Assembly: GCA_905250025.1 (NCBI GenBank)
Contig: CAJNOJ010000247.1
Location: 62,001-126,000, forward strand
DNA from: Adineta ricciae
Lineage: Eukaryota > Rotifera > Eurotatoria > Adinetida > Adinetidae
Reading direction: 5' to 3'
DNA: 64,000 bases
Shown: positions 46,835 through 57,708 of the stretch, piece after piece
How the letters are laid out: every line of letters begins with the position of its first letter
Numbering within the stretch: the stretch's first letter is position 1
Translations under genes and position numbers: made by a program
The notes under the pieces: model-generated
Seen by the model: the letters and a program-made list of their open reading frames with translations, nothing else
What the model was told of the DNA's origin: nothing
Database searches by the model: none

Positions 46835-48782
46835 TCAAAGGTGAACTAAATCAAATCGTTGAATTCGATGATTTCCACGATCACCAACATAAAGATTTCC
46901 TTCACCATCAAATAATAAACCGACAGGATAAGACAATTGATTAGGTCCATTTCCTTTTCCACTTCCACCAACAATTATTTCACCTTCTTCATCTCCTTCA
47001 CACCATCGCACTATTCGATGATTCGCAAAATCCGCAACATAAATTCGACCCCCATGATCAACAATGATTCCTTCAGGACCATCCAATTGATTCAGATTCT
47101 CTCCTCTTCCATTTCCACCAGCAACAACAATTCCTTCCTGCGCATCTTTTCTCCATTTCATCACACGATCATTTCCCCGATCTGAAACATAAAGAGATTG
47201 TTCGTCATCGACAAACAGAACAGTTGGAACGTTGAACTGATTGAGTTGATCTCCTTTTCCATTTCCACCAGCAACTAATGTTCCTTCACCCTTTTCTCCC
47301 ATTTTCCATCTTCTCACTTCATCTTTCCCCCCATCTGAAACATAAACAAATCCGAATTCATCCATTGTTAACCGACAACAGTCGATATTGTGAATAAGAA
47401 TCTCCGACTGATTTGTGTTCAAAAACCAACGCATTACTCTTCGATTTCCACAATCAGCAATGATGATTGAATTATTTTGTTCATCAAAAATCACACCTGT
47501 TGGTCGATCCAATTGATTCAAACTGTTTCCTCCTCCATTTCCACCAGCCACTATTGTTCCTCGATTTTCATTTCTTTTCAATCGAACAATTCGATGATTC
47601 CCCGAATCCGCAATAAAAATATTTTGATGTTTGTCGATAAATATTCCTTCAGGATCTGAAAGTTGATTTAATTCTTCTCCTTCTCCATTTCCTCCACATA
47701 TTGTCGATCCATTTTGTCTCCATTTCCCCAAAATTAATTCTAAATAAAGAAAAACGAATTCTATTTTCATTAAGATTGACACTTTTTCCTACAAAGACTT
47801 TTGCAATGAAATATCTCAAAAGTTTTTTCCAAATCGAAATTGTATTAATTTCAACTATTGAAAAGAATATTCAAATAAAAACGAATTCAAAATGTTTTGA
47901 AAGAAAAGGACAAGACTTTCATTTGTTGATTTAATTAAAATGAGAAACAAATTGACGATTTCGTTAAATAAAGATCGTCAAATTTCACTCGATTTCAACA
48001 ATTTTCGTTTCGATGAAATCAAAATGAAACTTTTCTTCTTCATCTTTCATCGTCTCATCAAAACTCAATTCAATGTCAAATTCATCAAATCTGAAAAAGA
48101 ACGAATTTCTCGCGAATTCTCTCAAAATAAACTCATCTAATCCTTTGAAATTATTCGAATCTACAAAGAATTTTTGTATTTTTCTTTCAAATTTCGAGGT
48201 TTTCTCGAGATTTATTCCAATGAGAATTTTTCTTCAAATCAATTTTCATTCCCTTCGAAATCGTTCACATACTTTGAATAACTCTTTTCGAGAGTTTTTC
48301 GATGAATATTTGTGAATTTTCCTTTGAATTCATTTCCAGTTGATTTTCCGAATGTTTTTTCATTTCCATTAATTGATCTTTGAAATAATTCAAATCAAAT
48401 TCATTAAATTCATTTTCTTTTTGAACTTTTTTCATTTTTTCTGTTATTTCATCAAATTTTCTCTTTAATTTATCGAGATCTGCTCTTCCTTTTTCGATTA
48501 AAATATTTCGATATTGTTGAGCTGTTTGTTGAATTAATATTCGATCGATTTCTTTTCCCATTGATCAATTTGTTTCATCGAGGAAGAAACGGATTGTTTT
48601 TGATTGATTTGGTCTTTAAATTGATCATAATCATTGATAATCGTGTTGAAATCTTCATTTAAACTTTGCAGATGTTCATTTAAATGTAATAAACAAAACT
48701 CTTTTGAACAACCTGAACAAGAATAAATGATTTTGTCTTTGTTACAAACGAAACATTGTTTTTTGTTATTTGCCATTGCCAT
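46835..48782 (-). CDS. TRIM-NHL-like protein (B-box, coiled coil, NHL propeller), possible 1-base frameshift
   Basis: From 48782: B-box-like zinc finger (CFVCNKDKIIYSCSGCSKEF, CLLHLNEH), then a coiled coil to about 48265. A GTATGT donor and a TTTGTAG acceptor lead to a short acidic exon (GLDEFILREF ... FIETKIVEIE). A further intron precedes the NHL exon (47782-46835), with about six repeats of type GGNGxGxxLNQLxxPxGIxxD. TRIM-NHL proteins act as E3 ligases or RNA-binding regulators; no RING is seen here. The frame changes by one base at about 48545, between IDQWEKKSIE and RILIQQTAQQ, with no room for an intron. That is either a real lesion or a sequencing error. Confidence 0.6.
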
Positions 48783-49915
48783 TGTGGATGAAACGAGATG
48801 TTTTGTGAAACACTTGTCTAAATTGTTCGAGATAAAAAGATAAGTTCTGAGTCAAAGTCAATAAAATCAACAACGTGATGTTTTTAAAGAGAAAATTCCT
48901 TTCCGTTGAGAAAAGTAAAATAGTTTTGAGTGTTGAACTGATGTCATAGGTCTCTAACACCATGTATTATCATTTTTTACCATGTTACTCGTTCTGCAAA
49001 ATTACTCGAATAAGCGAAAGTGATGCTCTATTGTTAATAATTACAGATATCTTTGATTAATTAGAGTGGAAACAAAGCTTTATCATAACAAAAAAAAACG
49101 TATTGAAAATTCGGAGAACAGTCGATAGTTTTTGGACGATGTAATGGCCATTTTTGGTTTCTTTTTCTATTGGGTTTGATATAAACTATCGTCCAAACTT
49201 TTCTTTTCCTGAGAAGAACATTTGAATCAATTAGGAAGATTTTTCAAGTGTAGTTTTGTCAAATTTCCGATGAATTGAAATGAAAATATTTTGACTTTTA
49301 TCAACAAATATTCCAACAGGACGTCATACAATTGATCTTTCCTTTTACATATACTTCTCTACTTCAGTATGTTTCGTATTTGTTATATTATCATCGATGA
49401 ATAATCTTAGAAGCATGTCATTATCACAAGTTTATCTGGTTCTTAGCGAAAAACGTTTCTCCGTTCGTAAACAACCAGCGGCTATTATAGTTGTCACTCA
49501 TCTTGGAAGGGTTATTTGTTTTATCTCCTTGTTGTGTTCGGTTTCAGGGTGGATCTGATCGCATTGGTAACAGAAAAATCAATAGTTACTCCGTTATCTT
49601 CACTCTTCTCTGAAACGACCTTTGTTTCTGAACAGAAGAACATTTTCTTTGATGAAGCAAACGGCATCCTTTTCATTGAAAAATAAAACTCGTTCTTCGT
49701 TTATTTAATGAAACCTGAGTTTCCCGATCAAATAGATAGGTCTCTTTTGGCGTCCATGAACATTTTATTTGTTTTTATTCTTTATACACATTACGTAAAC
49801 GTATACTTTAATTACTTTCTCGATGATTCTTTGTCTTCTATTAAATATTAAATCTGTCGAATAAAAAGAAGTTAGAAAGAATAAATGTGTATGAAATCGA
49901 CCCTCACCCTTCATC
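48783..49915. other. Intergenic with a small NHL relic
   Basis: 5' region of the TRIM-NHL gene, then AT-rich spacer. At 49268-49323 the minus strand reads PVGIFVDKSQNIFISI, a short NHL-repeat remnant without surrounding coding sequence. A 10-base inverted repeat (TTTGGACGAT / ATCGTCCAAA) lies at about 49130-49200. Confidence 0.45.
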
Positions 49916-50140
49916 ATAATAATCGTCCTATTGATTCTTCTATTACTTTTCAATTGTATTCAAACTATTCAAGTCGGTTTGATACAAAATGTTTATTTAA
50001 ATGTACCAATTTTTTCATCTACTCTTATTTATGGTTCATTTGATCAATGTTTATGTTTAATGATAAATTCAAATCAAACGATTGTGTCATTTAATTGTTA
50101 TCAAAACAATAGAACATGTTAACTATTCAACAAGTAACGC
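49916..50140 (+). pseudogene. Fragment of an FG-GAP family 1-type N-terminal domain
   Basis: A signal-like segment (ILLLLFNCIQTIQVGLIQN) followed by FDQCLCLMINSNQTIV and NCYQNNRTC, then a stop, with LF after it. This matches the N-terminal domain of the 28225-29800 protein (LEQCTCALLLTLNQS ... NQTCQLF). No FG-GAP repeats follow. It is a relic on the opposite strand to the other copies. Confidence 0.5.
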
Positions 50141-50277
50141 TCATCCTTTCGATTCTCTGACCCTTTTCTGAAAGACTTTTCCGAGTGCTGAACACATTCA
50201 GAGATCTCGAAAGAGAAAAAACGCACTGCGATTGCTACTAGTGTTCAACTGAATCATGGCACTATGTCACACACTAG

Positions 50278-50590
50278 CATGGGCGGCGCATGCTTAATCT
50301 TTTAGGGAAGGCAATAAAATTTTTTACCAATAGTGAGTATAGGTTTTCGATTTTCAAAAATGCACACAATAGATTTATTTTCGAAATTCATAAATAGTTC
50401 ATTCATTTTCAGAATACTTCTTTTCCTATCCTCTTTTTTCGAAATAAATTGGGTAACAAGTGTGATATACTCTTTAAAAAACTATCAAAAGATGCGAATA
50501 TTAGGAGAGGCAATAACTTTTTATTGCCTCCCCAGATTTTCCATAGGGGAGGTAATTGCCTCCTCTCGCCTCTATGGCGCGCCGCCAATG
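50278..50590. mobile_element. Non-autonomous hAT-type MITE
   Basis: 313-base element. The left end CATGGGCGGCGC and right end GCGCCGCCAATG are inverted repeats (11 of 12 positions). Both sides are flanked by the same 8 bases, CACACTAG (50270-50277 and 50591-50598), an 8-bp target-site duplication diagnostic for hAT transposition. hAT ends commonly begin CAGNGGCGG. The interior has palindromes such as GAGGCAATA...TATTGCCTC and no transposase. Confidence 0.8.
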
Positions 50591-50863
50591 CACACTAGAA
50601 TCAATAGGATGCAAACGTCTTTTTAGGAATCAGACCAATTAGCCATTTGTCAGTGAATAATTCTCCAGCACTAACTATGTTCACTGAAAAATGCATCGCT
50701 CAACGGTTAGTCAGACGGCCAACCATTGACCTGTATCATCTATTTTTCTATTTTCATATTATGCGCATGGAAATTTTCATAAATGCTTTACTAAGTCACT
50801 CATAGACGGACGGTATACAGCAGACTACTTGAAAAGTTTGAACATTCGCCTGTGTCTTCCAGC

Positions 50864-50864
50864 N
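50864..50864. other. Assembly junction (single n)
   Basis: Unrelated spacer on the left; the interior of an FG-GAP family 2 gene on the right. Confidence 0.95.
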
Positions 50865-52192
50865 TATTGTCACCATTGAAATCGCCCGTGATTAATCCAA
50901 AGGGTGAGCCAGGACTTCCGATTGAAAATATCAATGGCGATGAGAACACGCTTTCACCAATACCAAACCGAAGATCCAATTGATTTTTATAATTAAGAAC
51001 CACTGCAAGATCTGCATAGCCATCATTGTTAAAATCCACAGGAACTAATGAATTGGGTGCACTATATGCTCCGGTTGAATATGCGGTGTGTTGCGCAAAA
51101 GTACCATTTTTCTGAATAAAAAGATTTACGATATCAGAATCCCCTAATGCAATGGCTAAATCCGGTTGATTATCACTGTTAAAATCAGCTACAGCGAGTG
51201 ACTTTTCGCTATTATAGGCGTTTGCCATTGTAATTGTCTGTAGTCGAAAATATCCGTAACCATTGTTAATTAAGATGTGCAGACGATTGTCGAACGTGCT
51301 AACGGTGGCGAGATCGAGATAATTATCGTTATTCAAATCAGCGACTACAAATGAGTCTTCATACGATACATCGTTAGAATAGAGGAATGATATACCGCTG
51401 AAAAATCCATTACCAAAATTAGACAATATACCCAGAAAGGCCCCATTAACAACAATGTCTAAATAAGTATCGCCATTGAAGTCAGCAACTGCAATTAAGG
51501 TTGGTTGATATATGGATGCAACTGAAATTGTCTGTTGTATCTGAAATATTCCCTCACCATTGCCAATCAAAATGATGATTGTACTAGAAGAATAAGCGGC
51601 AACAGCGAGATCTATTTGGTAATCGCTGTTAAAATCGCCACAGGCAATAGAAACAATGTAATAACTTGTGTCGATAATATGTATCGATGAGATTGAAAAT
51701 GTTTCATCATTGTTATTCAGAAATACGCTGAGATTGCCCGAATAAGCATCAACAAGAGCAATATCTAAATAACTATCACCATTAAAATCTCCCGTAGTAA
51801 TAGCATTGTGCGTTGAATTCGAGTTGGATGTGTACAGAGTTGATTGTTGAAATGTTAATTTGCAGGATGATTCTAACAAGAATGTAGAGCGAGGTTATCA
51901 CAATGCTGATGCCGTATAACACTAACCTGTTGAAGATGTTGTCGTCATCAATACTGTTGTACTGGTCGTTGTCTCCGCAATAGTTGTCAGTAAAACTTTA
52001 GTACAAATACAAATATTCAGAATATTTAAAATGAATTCGAGAAGAAACGATTGAATACCTGACGGTATTGTGTGAGCTGCATTTATACGTTTATTCAAAT
52101 AGATAGAAACAATTACCAATGCTGCTATTGAACCCATGAACAGAATTAATCCAAGAATGATATAACGACACATTACCGATGTGAATTGTCTC
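50865..52192 (-). CDS. FG-GAP repeat domain with TM and Thr-rich stalk (family 2), 3' end missing; probably the C-terminal part of the gene at 52193-56788
   Basis: Exons 52059..52192, 51927..51995 and 50865..51872 encode a TM segment (CRYIILGLILFMGSIAALVIVSIYL), a Thr/Ser-rich stalk in its own small exon (AETTTSTTVLMTTTSST) and six or more FG-GAP/VCBS-like repeats (GDFNGDSYLDIALVD, ADFNSDNQPDLAIAL, VDFNNDGYADLAVVL). The gap at 50864 removes the last 20 or so residues, which are seen at 36305-36613. If it is an independent gene, its first ATG (52209) overlaps the last codons of the upstream gene; an ATG at 52173 would avoid this. I prefer fusion through the intron 52193-52241, which is conserved at 63711-63759. 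Confidence 0.8.
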
Positions 52193-55100
52193 CTACAAGC
52201 AAACATCATTGAAAGATATGAGAAATATAAATAGACTGTACGGTGATGTTGAAGTTGAAGAAACTCCGTTTGGATCGAGATTGTGTACATGATTCTCTCC
52301 CAGTGTCGATTGAGGGATCACATCGACAGCGTTTTTCTGTTTTCGAGAATATCTATAGAGTTGATGGGAGAGAATGATTATTTTTGGACATAACCATTGT
52401 AAAGCCAGTGTTAAACCACCGATATAGCCGATTAAAACAGTGACAGTATAAAGCCAGTCGAATCTCTGTCGATATGTATATGAACAAGAACTAGGTGAAC
52501 ATTGTTGAAAATATACAGAATAGTTTATGGATGTTATCCACTTCTCTATGAAGACATTTGTGACTAAATCTAGAACAGTTGAATCCATTGAATATTGGCT
52601 ATTGTTTGTGGAGAGGATTGAGATTTTAACCGTGCTATCGCTATTATTTGTATACTGCAGAATAAGATCCAGACATGATGAATTATAGAAGCATTCCAGG
52701 GTTGACGACAGAAACGCTTCACTAGGCGTACAGCCTATTTTCAAACCTTTGATTGGTACGATTTTCAATGAATCCGGTGCAACGAATCCAGCTTGAACAG
52801 TACAGTTCATGTGCAATGCACAGGAACATTCATCAGCATAGACTATTGATTGAGTAATGGCTGGAGAATAAGATTCATTCACCCAAGGATCAATATACTC
52901 AAAATTTGTTCCATAAGATGATATAATAGCATTGCCGTAATTGACTGCCCGAAGAAGGGACAGACGAGTTACAAAGGAATTGGGAGCGTTTAATTGACTA
53001 CTGTTGACAAGCGTATGGATGGATGTGTCAAGTATACTTGCTGGTATGAGTTGATCGGTTAGAAAAAATGATTCAAGAAACTGAGTGATATAGCTATTCA
53101 CGGATTGCATTGCCTCAGAACACAATCCTGATAGAAGTTGCAAATGCGAGGATAGAAAACGACGATAATCTCGAGTGTCATAGACGAATAAATCTGGAGC
53201 CAAACTTGACGTAATGTTCATGTACCATCCCTCGGAAACGAAGAGACTCGAGCATATCTAAAACAGATACATTGCGTGGTATAAACCAAAATGATAATAA
53301 TCTAGTCTCTTACTGGATGAAAAATAGGTTGAATTTGAACGAAGTTATTGTATTTCGATGCGACTGACGAGCAACGGCATTGCAGAGTATCACCGTGTTC
53401 GAGTAGAAGACTTTTGTAGACATCGATATCTGGTCTATCAATTGTTATTTTTATTGTTCGTAATTGCAGAACATAGTAAAATGCCAAGACGCCAGAAGTG
53501 ACGATCAGCAGAACGATGTAAAGTCTCGTTGATAATTGCCCAAAATACCTCGCTTTTCTGTCAGTGATACGTCCACCAAAAATTCGTCTTGGGAAAAAAT
53601 TTAGATTTATCAACGTAGATCCTATCAGTCTAATTAGTCTAGCTGTGATCGTTTTCACTTGACTGAACAGTTTCGGTGAATCTATATGATAGGGAATACT
53701 CAACGGTTCATCTGTTATGGCGAATATGGATATGCAAACATTGATTACCTCGAGATGTTAGCTGTCTTTGTGACGTGTTTGATGGTTGTTTGCTCTTCAA
53801 CAAATTGATGATCAACCTGATTAGTGATGGCGTAACTAATCGTAGAATAACAATAATACCGCCGATTGTTGCTAGCATTCTTATCATTATGTCGATTAAG
53901 CTACTCCTACGCACTTCTTGAGAGTAAATGCATCTGCTTGGTGCACATTCCTTATAATAATCTTCGAATGAAAATGTTGGGTTCCACTCTTCGATCATTA
54001 ATTCTTTGATTATCAGTGAAAGTGAGGTATTGGGAGGAAATCGACTGGATGTTGAATTATATATAAGAAGACTAGCATCGATATACCGAAGACCTACGTT
54101 AATGACGTCCACTGTGGCGTTTATGTACTTGTACAGAATAGACACGCACGAATGAGAATAGTAACATTCTAGCGTTGACAGCAGTACAGAATTCAAAGTA
54201 AAGCAACTAGTGATCATTCCTACAGCTTCAGAAAAGCCCGGAACATTGTATAGAGTAGTTGTATTTATAGGATCACGAACTGGAGTTTGGCAGCGAGGAT
54301 CTGTAGCGCAGATACACACTACTTGCTGCGTTTCGATGTTCCTTGGACCAGTAAAGTTGAATCCAAGCTAAATCAAAGATATTTAATTCAACCGTAACTC
54401 TCATCATGCCACTATACCTTGGAAATTTCTCTGTGATTGCTTTCATCGTGCGTTGCCAAATCGACTAGATCAGCATTGTTACCCATTGTGTAAGGTTGAT
54501 CAGCTTGTGTGAACAGCTGAATAATCCTGAGAAGAAGATAAAAGTCATCACCGAACGACTGAGTGTATTCGTGCACAATTATATCTAATTGAGTATTAAA
54601 AATATCTTCACTGGTGACATTCAGTGTGACGAAGGTTTGAATACCAAATCGATGAACAGCATCTGTGACAGTTTTATTTGCCAGTTGGCATAAAGTTGAC
54701 AGCAAACGGAAATGTTGACCTGTGAAACCATTCCAAGCGAAGAGACGGTATCCAAAATAGAGTACATTAGTAGTATATGACAATAATGGAATCCACGTCT
54801 CACTAACAAAATCGCTTGTACACAACGAATGAAGTCTTGGCGCCCAAGCGACGAATGTTTGATATGGTACAACAGTGTTTGAACAAGAGCATTTCAGGGA
54901 ATTGGAATGTGATTGTTGTAGTCTTCTGTATTCTCTTAACAAAGGTTTCAATACAGGTATATCTACTATCTGTACATCGATAGATGTGTGTACCAGAAGC
55001 ACACACACGGCACCTTGAATGAGATACAGTGATATAACTATGAGTAAAACCAACAAGATATAGATAATCATACTCGCAAGTAAAATCAAGTAAATCCGCG

Positions 55101-56788
55101 TGATCATGCGCTGTAGTTTGACATCTCCTTCGGTTCGTCTACTGATTGATTTAAACAAGTTGAGTCGTCCTAACTTGTCCATGCATTTCTTTATAGCCAT
55201 CAATTGATTTTCTAGAAATAGAGTTCGTTTGAATTTAGAGTATATTCTTTTCTTATATAGTTTTCGAGGATTACTTAGATTGCGATTGTGATTGGTCGAA
55301 CTGAGCTTGAGCTTTAGCAAAAGGAAAACTAAGTAAGGTGTGATTGAGCGAAGCAAAATGGTGACACCTCCATAGAGGGCAAGTAAGAGAGTACCAGTGT
55401 ATAAAACATTCATGTGGCTGATAATCGAATACGTACATGTTTTTGGAGCGCATGAAGTAAAGTATACAGTATAGTTGATCACAGATGACCAATTTGCTAC
55501 GAATAATTCAGATAAAATATCTCCGACAGGTATCTGTTTCCGTGTTGAAGATGGCAGACCATCAGACCAAGAAATATTTGTCTAAATCATGACGAGAATT
55601 GATTTTTTAAACAATTATTCAAATACTCATACCTGATTAAGATTTGGAAAATAACTGGGAAAGTTTTTCAGACAGCTGACGCTATATAGGCATTCAAGTG
55701 TACTGACAAGTAAACCATCAAGTGGAGTACATCCAGCAAAGAATCCATCTACTGTTGCATTAGTACTTGGACTGAAAGAGGGTGGATTGATTGGCCATGT
55801 AGAATGTTTTATTGCACTCTCATATTGTGGTAATGAATAAAAACCGGCCGGTACTGTTGATCTTACTAGATCGCACGTTTGACCGATATTGTTGGCTGTG
55901 CGACTGCTATTTTCGTTGAATGCACGGGTAGATGATGGTACTATGCGAGAAACTTGCCCATTGATTTTACTCACTGAAATATAGGCATTTGTATTAAGAG
56001 CAGAAACGACAAAGTTTGATTGTGTTGTTATTTGTAAGAGACTAACGATAATACCTTTTTGAAGGAAAATACTGTTTTTAATTAGATCAATAGTGGCCAC
56101 TATTTGAAACTGAACTTGGTCTTCTGGAAACAGTTCAGAAGTCACAAATTGTTCATTTTCCACGTCAACGAGAGATTGAAAAACTGTTTCTTGAGAGATG
56201 GAACAAAATGCAGCGAGAAGTTCAAACTACAATAGAAATTTACGCTCATTTATTCTCAAGCGCATTGTCTTACTTGAGATTTCGCAGTTGTTCGAAAATC
56301 CATCACTAGCAATGAGCTGGCATAGGACAGATAAAGCGCTTGAATCCACTCTTTGCTCACATAAGTACTCGAACACACCGGGTGAAAGGAGATCATGTGT
56401 GATACAAATTTTCCATACGGCATAGCAATAGTTGAACATGGGCATGACAGTGTATCGGCATGATCGCGATAGAGCTCATTGAAAAACACTGGTGTTATGT
56501 CTGAAACGCTGATCGATTGATTTTGTGGACTAACGACGGCAACAAACGTTAGGATGTACAGGGTAACTAAACTTTCATATACAAATGAATCATTTTATGA
56601 ATGCTAAACTTACTGATAAGAAGAGGAATATATAATCGAGTAGAATATAGTTGATGTTTCAGAGTAACTGCGGGATCGACTGGTTCGTCACTGTCATCAT
56701 TATCGTTATAATCATCTTCGTCAGGTAAGAAGATATTGTAATCATAGACATGCTCAAGTAACCAAATGAATAAATTCTTGATATTCAT
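52193..56788 (-). CDS. Triple-unit membrane protein: three tandem two-TM, Cys-rich ectodomain units
   Basis: Seven exons: 56614..56788, 56274..56566, 55633..56226, 54418..55581, 53749..54367, 53314..53711, 52193..53257. They give 1,435 residues with every phase in register. Each unit has a TM segment (about 52-71, 515-552, 1010-1031), a roughly 350-residue ectodomain and a second TM (about 411-443, 898-932, 1350-1378). Repeated cysteine motifs are LSCPCS/LKCSCS/LQCRCS, HPVCSS/HSLCTS/HPICSS, STLECLYSVSC/STLECYYSHSC/STLECFYNSSC, and CAPKTCTYS/CAPSRCIYS/CSPSSCSYT just before the second TM. Units 1 and 2 lie in one uninterrupted exon; units 2 and 3 join across a 37-base intron. Both ends are predicted cytosolic. 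I know no named family; topology alone recalls two-TM channel subunits. The last exon may instead be 52242..53257, splicing into the FG-GAP exons. Confidence 0.8.
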
Positions 56789-57708
56789 TTCGAAAAACTT
56801 GTAGAAAATCGTAGTAGCAATCACGAATTCTTCCCAAAATGGTTATGATAAAGATGACTTTGCATCCAAAGGAACACGTCTAAATCGTTTCGTTGTCTCT
56901 TCGTATATACGCCGAAAAGAAACTGAGGAGTGACAAATAAAAAGTCAGTGAGTAGTCAGCATCTTATACAATGTGCATTTTGCGAGTTCTATAAGAGAAA
57001 TTCATGACAATCAAACCTTGAAAATAGTGAGTATGTGATATGAAACGTATATAAGATCTCGTTTCCTTGATTTGTTTGCCTGTTGGAGAGAGGAAGAAGT
57101 CTAACCGTTAATTTAAGAAAACTTATTATTTCAATTTGCACTCATCTGTTGGAGAGGAAAATTTTGAAAAACAATGATTTCGCAAGAATTGAATCACTTT
57201 AATACAGCGTTCCAGTGAGGAAAGTAATACGTCATCTTATACTCTGTGACCTCAACTTTTCTGTTTTCGACTCCATTTCTATTCATTTTTCATCAAAAAG
57301 TTAACGAAAGTCTTGATCATGATCGTTTATAACTTGTAATTTTGATAAAATCTCAAAAAGTCATTGACAAGCTTTCTTCATAAACAGTAGTTAGACAATT
57401 ACTAACTGTCTTGACGTGCTGTCATAAATTCGTGGTAAAATAAAGTAGGAAAGGAATTTTGTTAGACAATTTTTGTTGCTAAACATCCGTCCTATAATAG
57501 TTGAAAAGAAATCTGAATAGATTAGAAAGTATTCATTTGCTACCATGGACTAGAATTTCGTAAATGAACTGCGAGAAGTGTTTTCTTTATTCAAAATATT
57601 TCTTTTTCTTTCTTTAACATTACATGATCCGAAAAATAATCGTTTGGAGAAGTTTTATTATTTGAATAAAATAAAACACAAAATGAGCTCTGAAACAGCA
57701 CTCTAAAG
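56789..57708. other. Intergenic, 5' region of the triple-unit gene
   Basis: AT-rich spacer between the start of the triple-unit gene and the 3' end of the PARP-like relic. No gene recognised. Confidence 0.5.

Noticed and set aside
52193-56788. Assignment of the triple-unit protein to DEG/ENaC or P2X channels
   Set aside because: Only topology and Cys-richness agree; I see none of the diagnostic motifs of either family.
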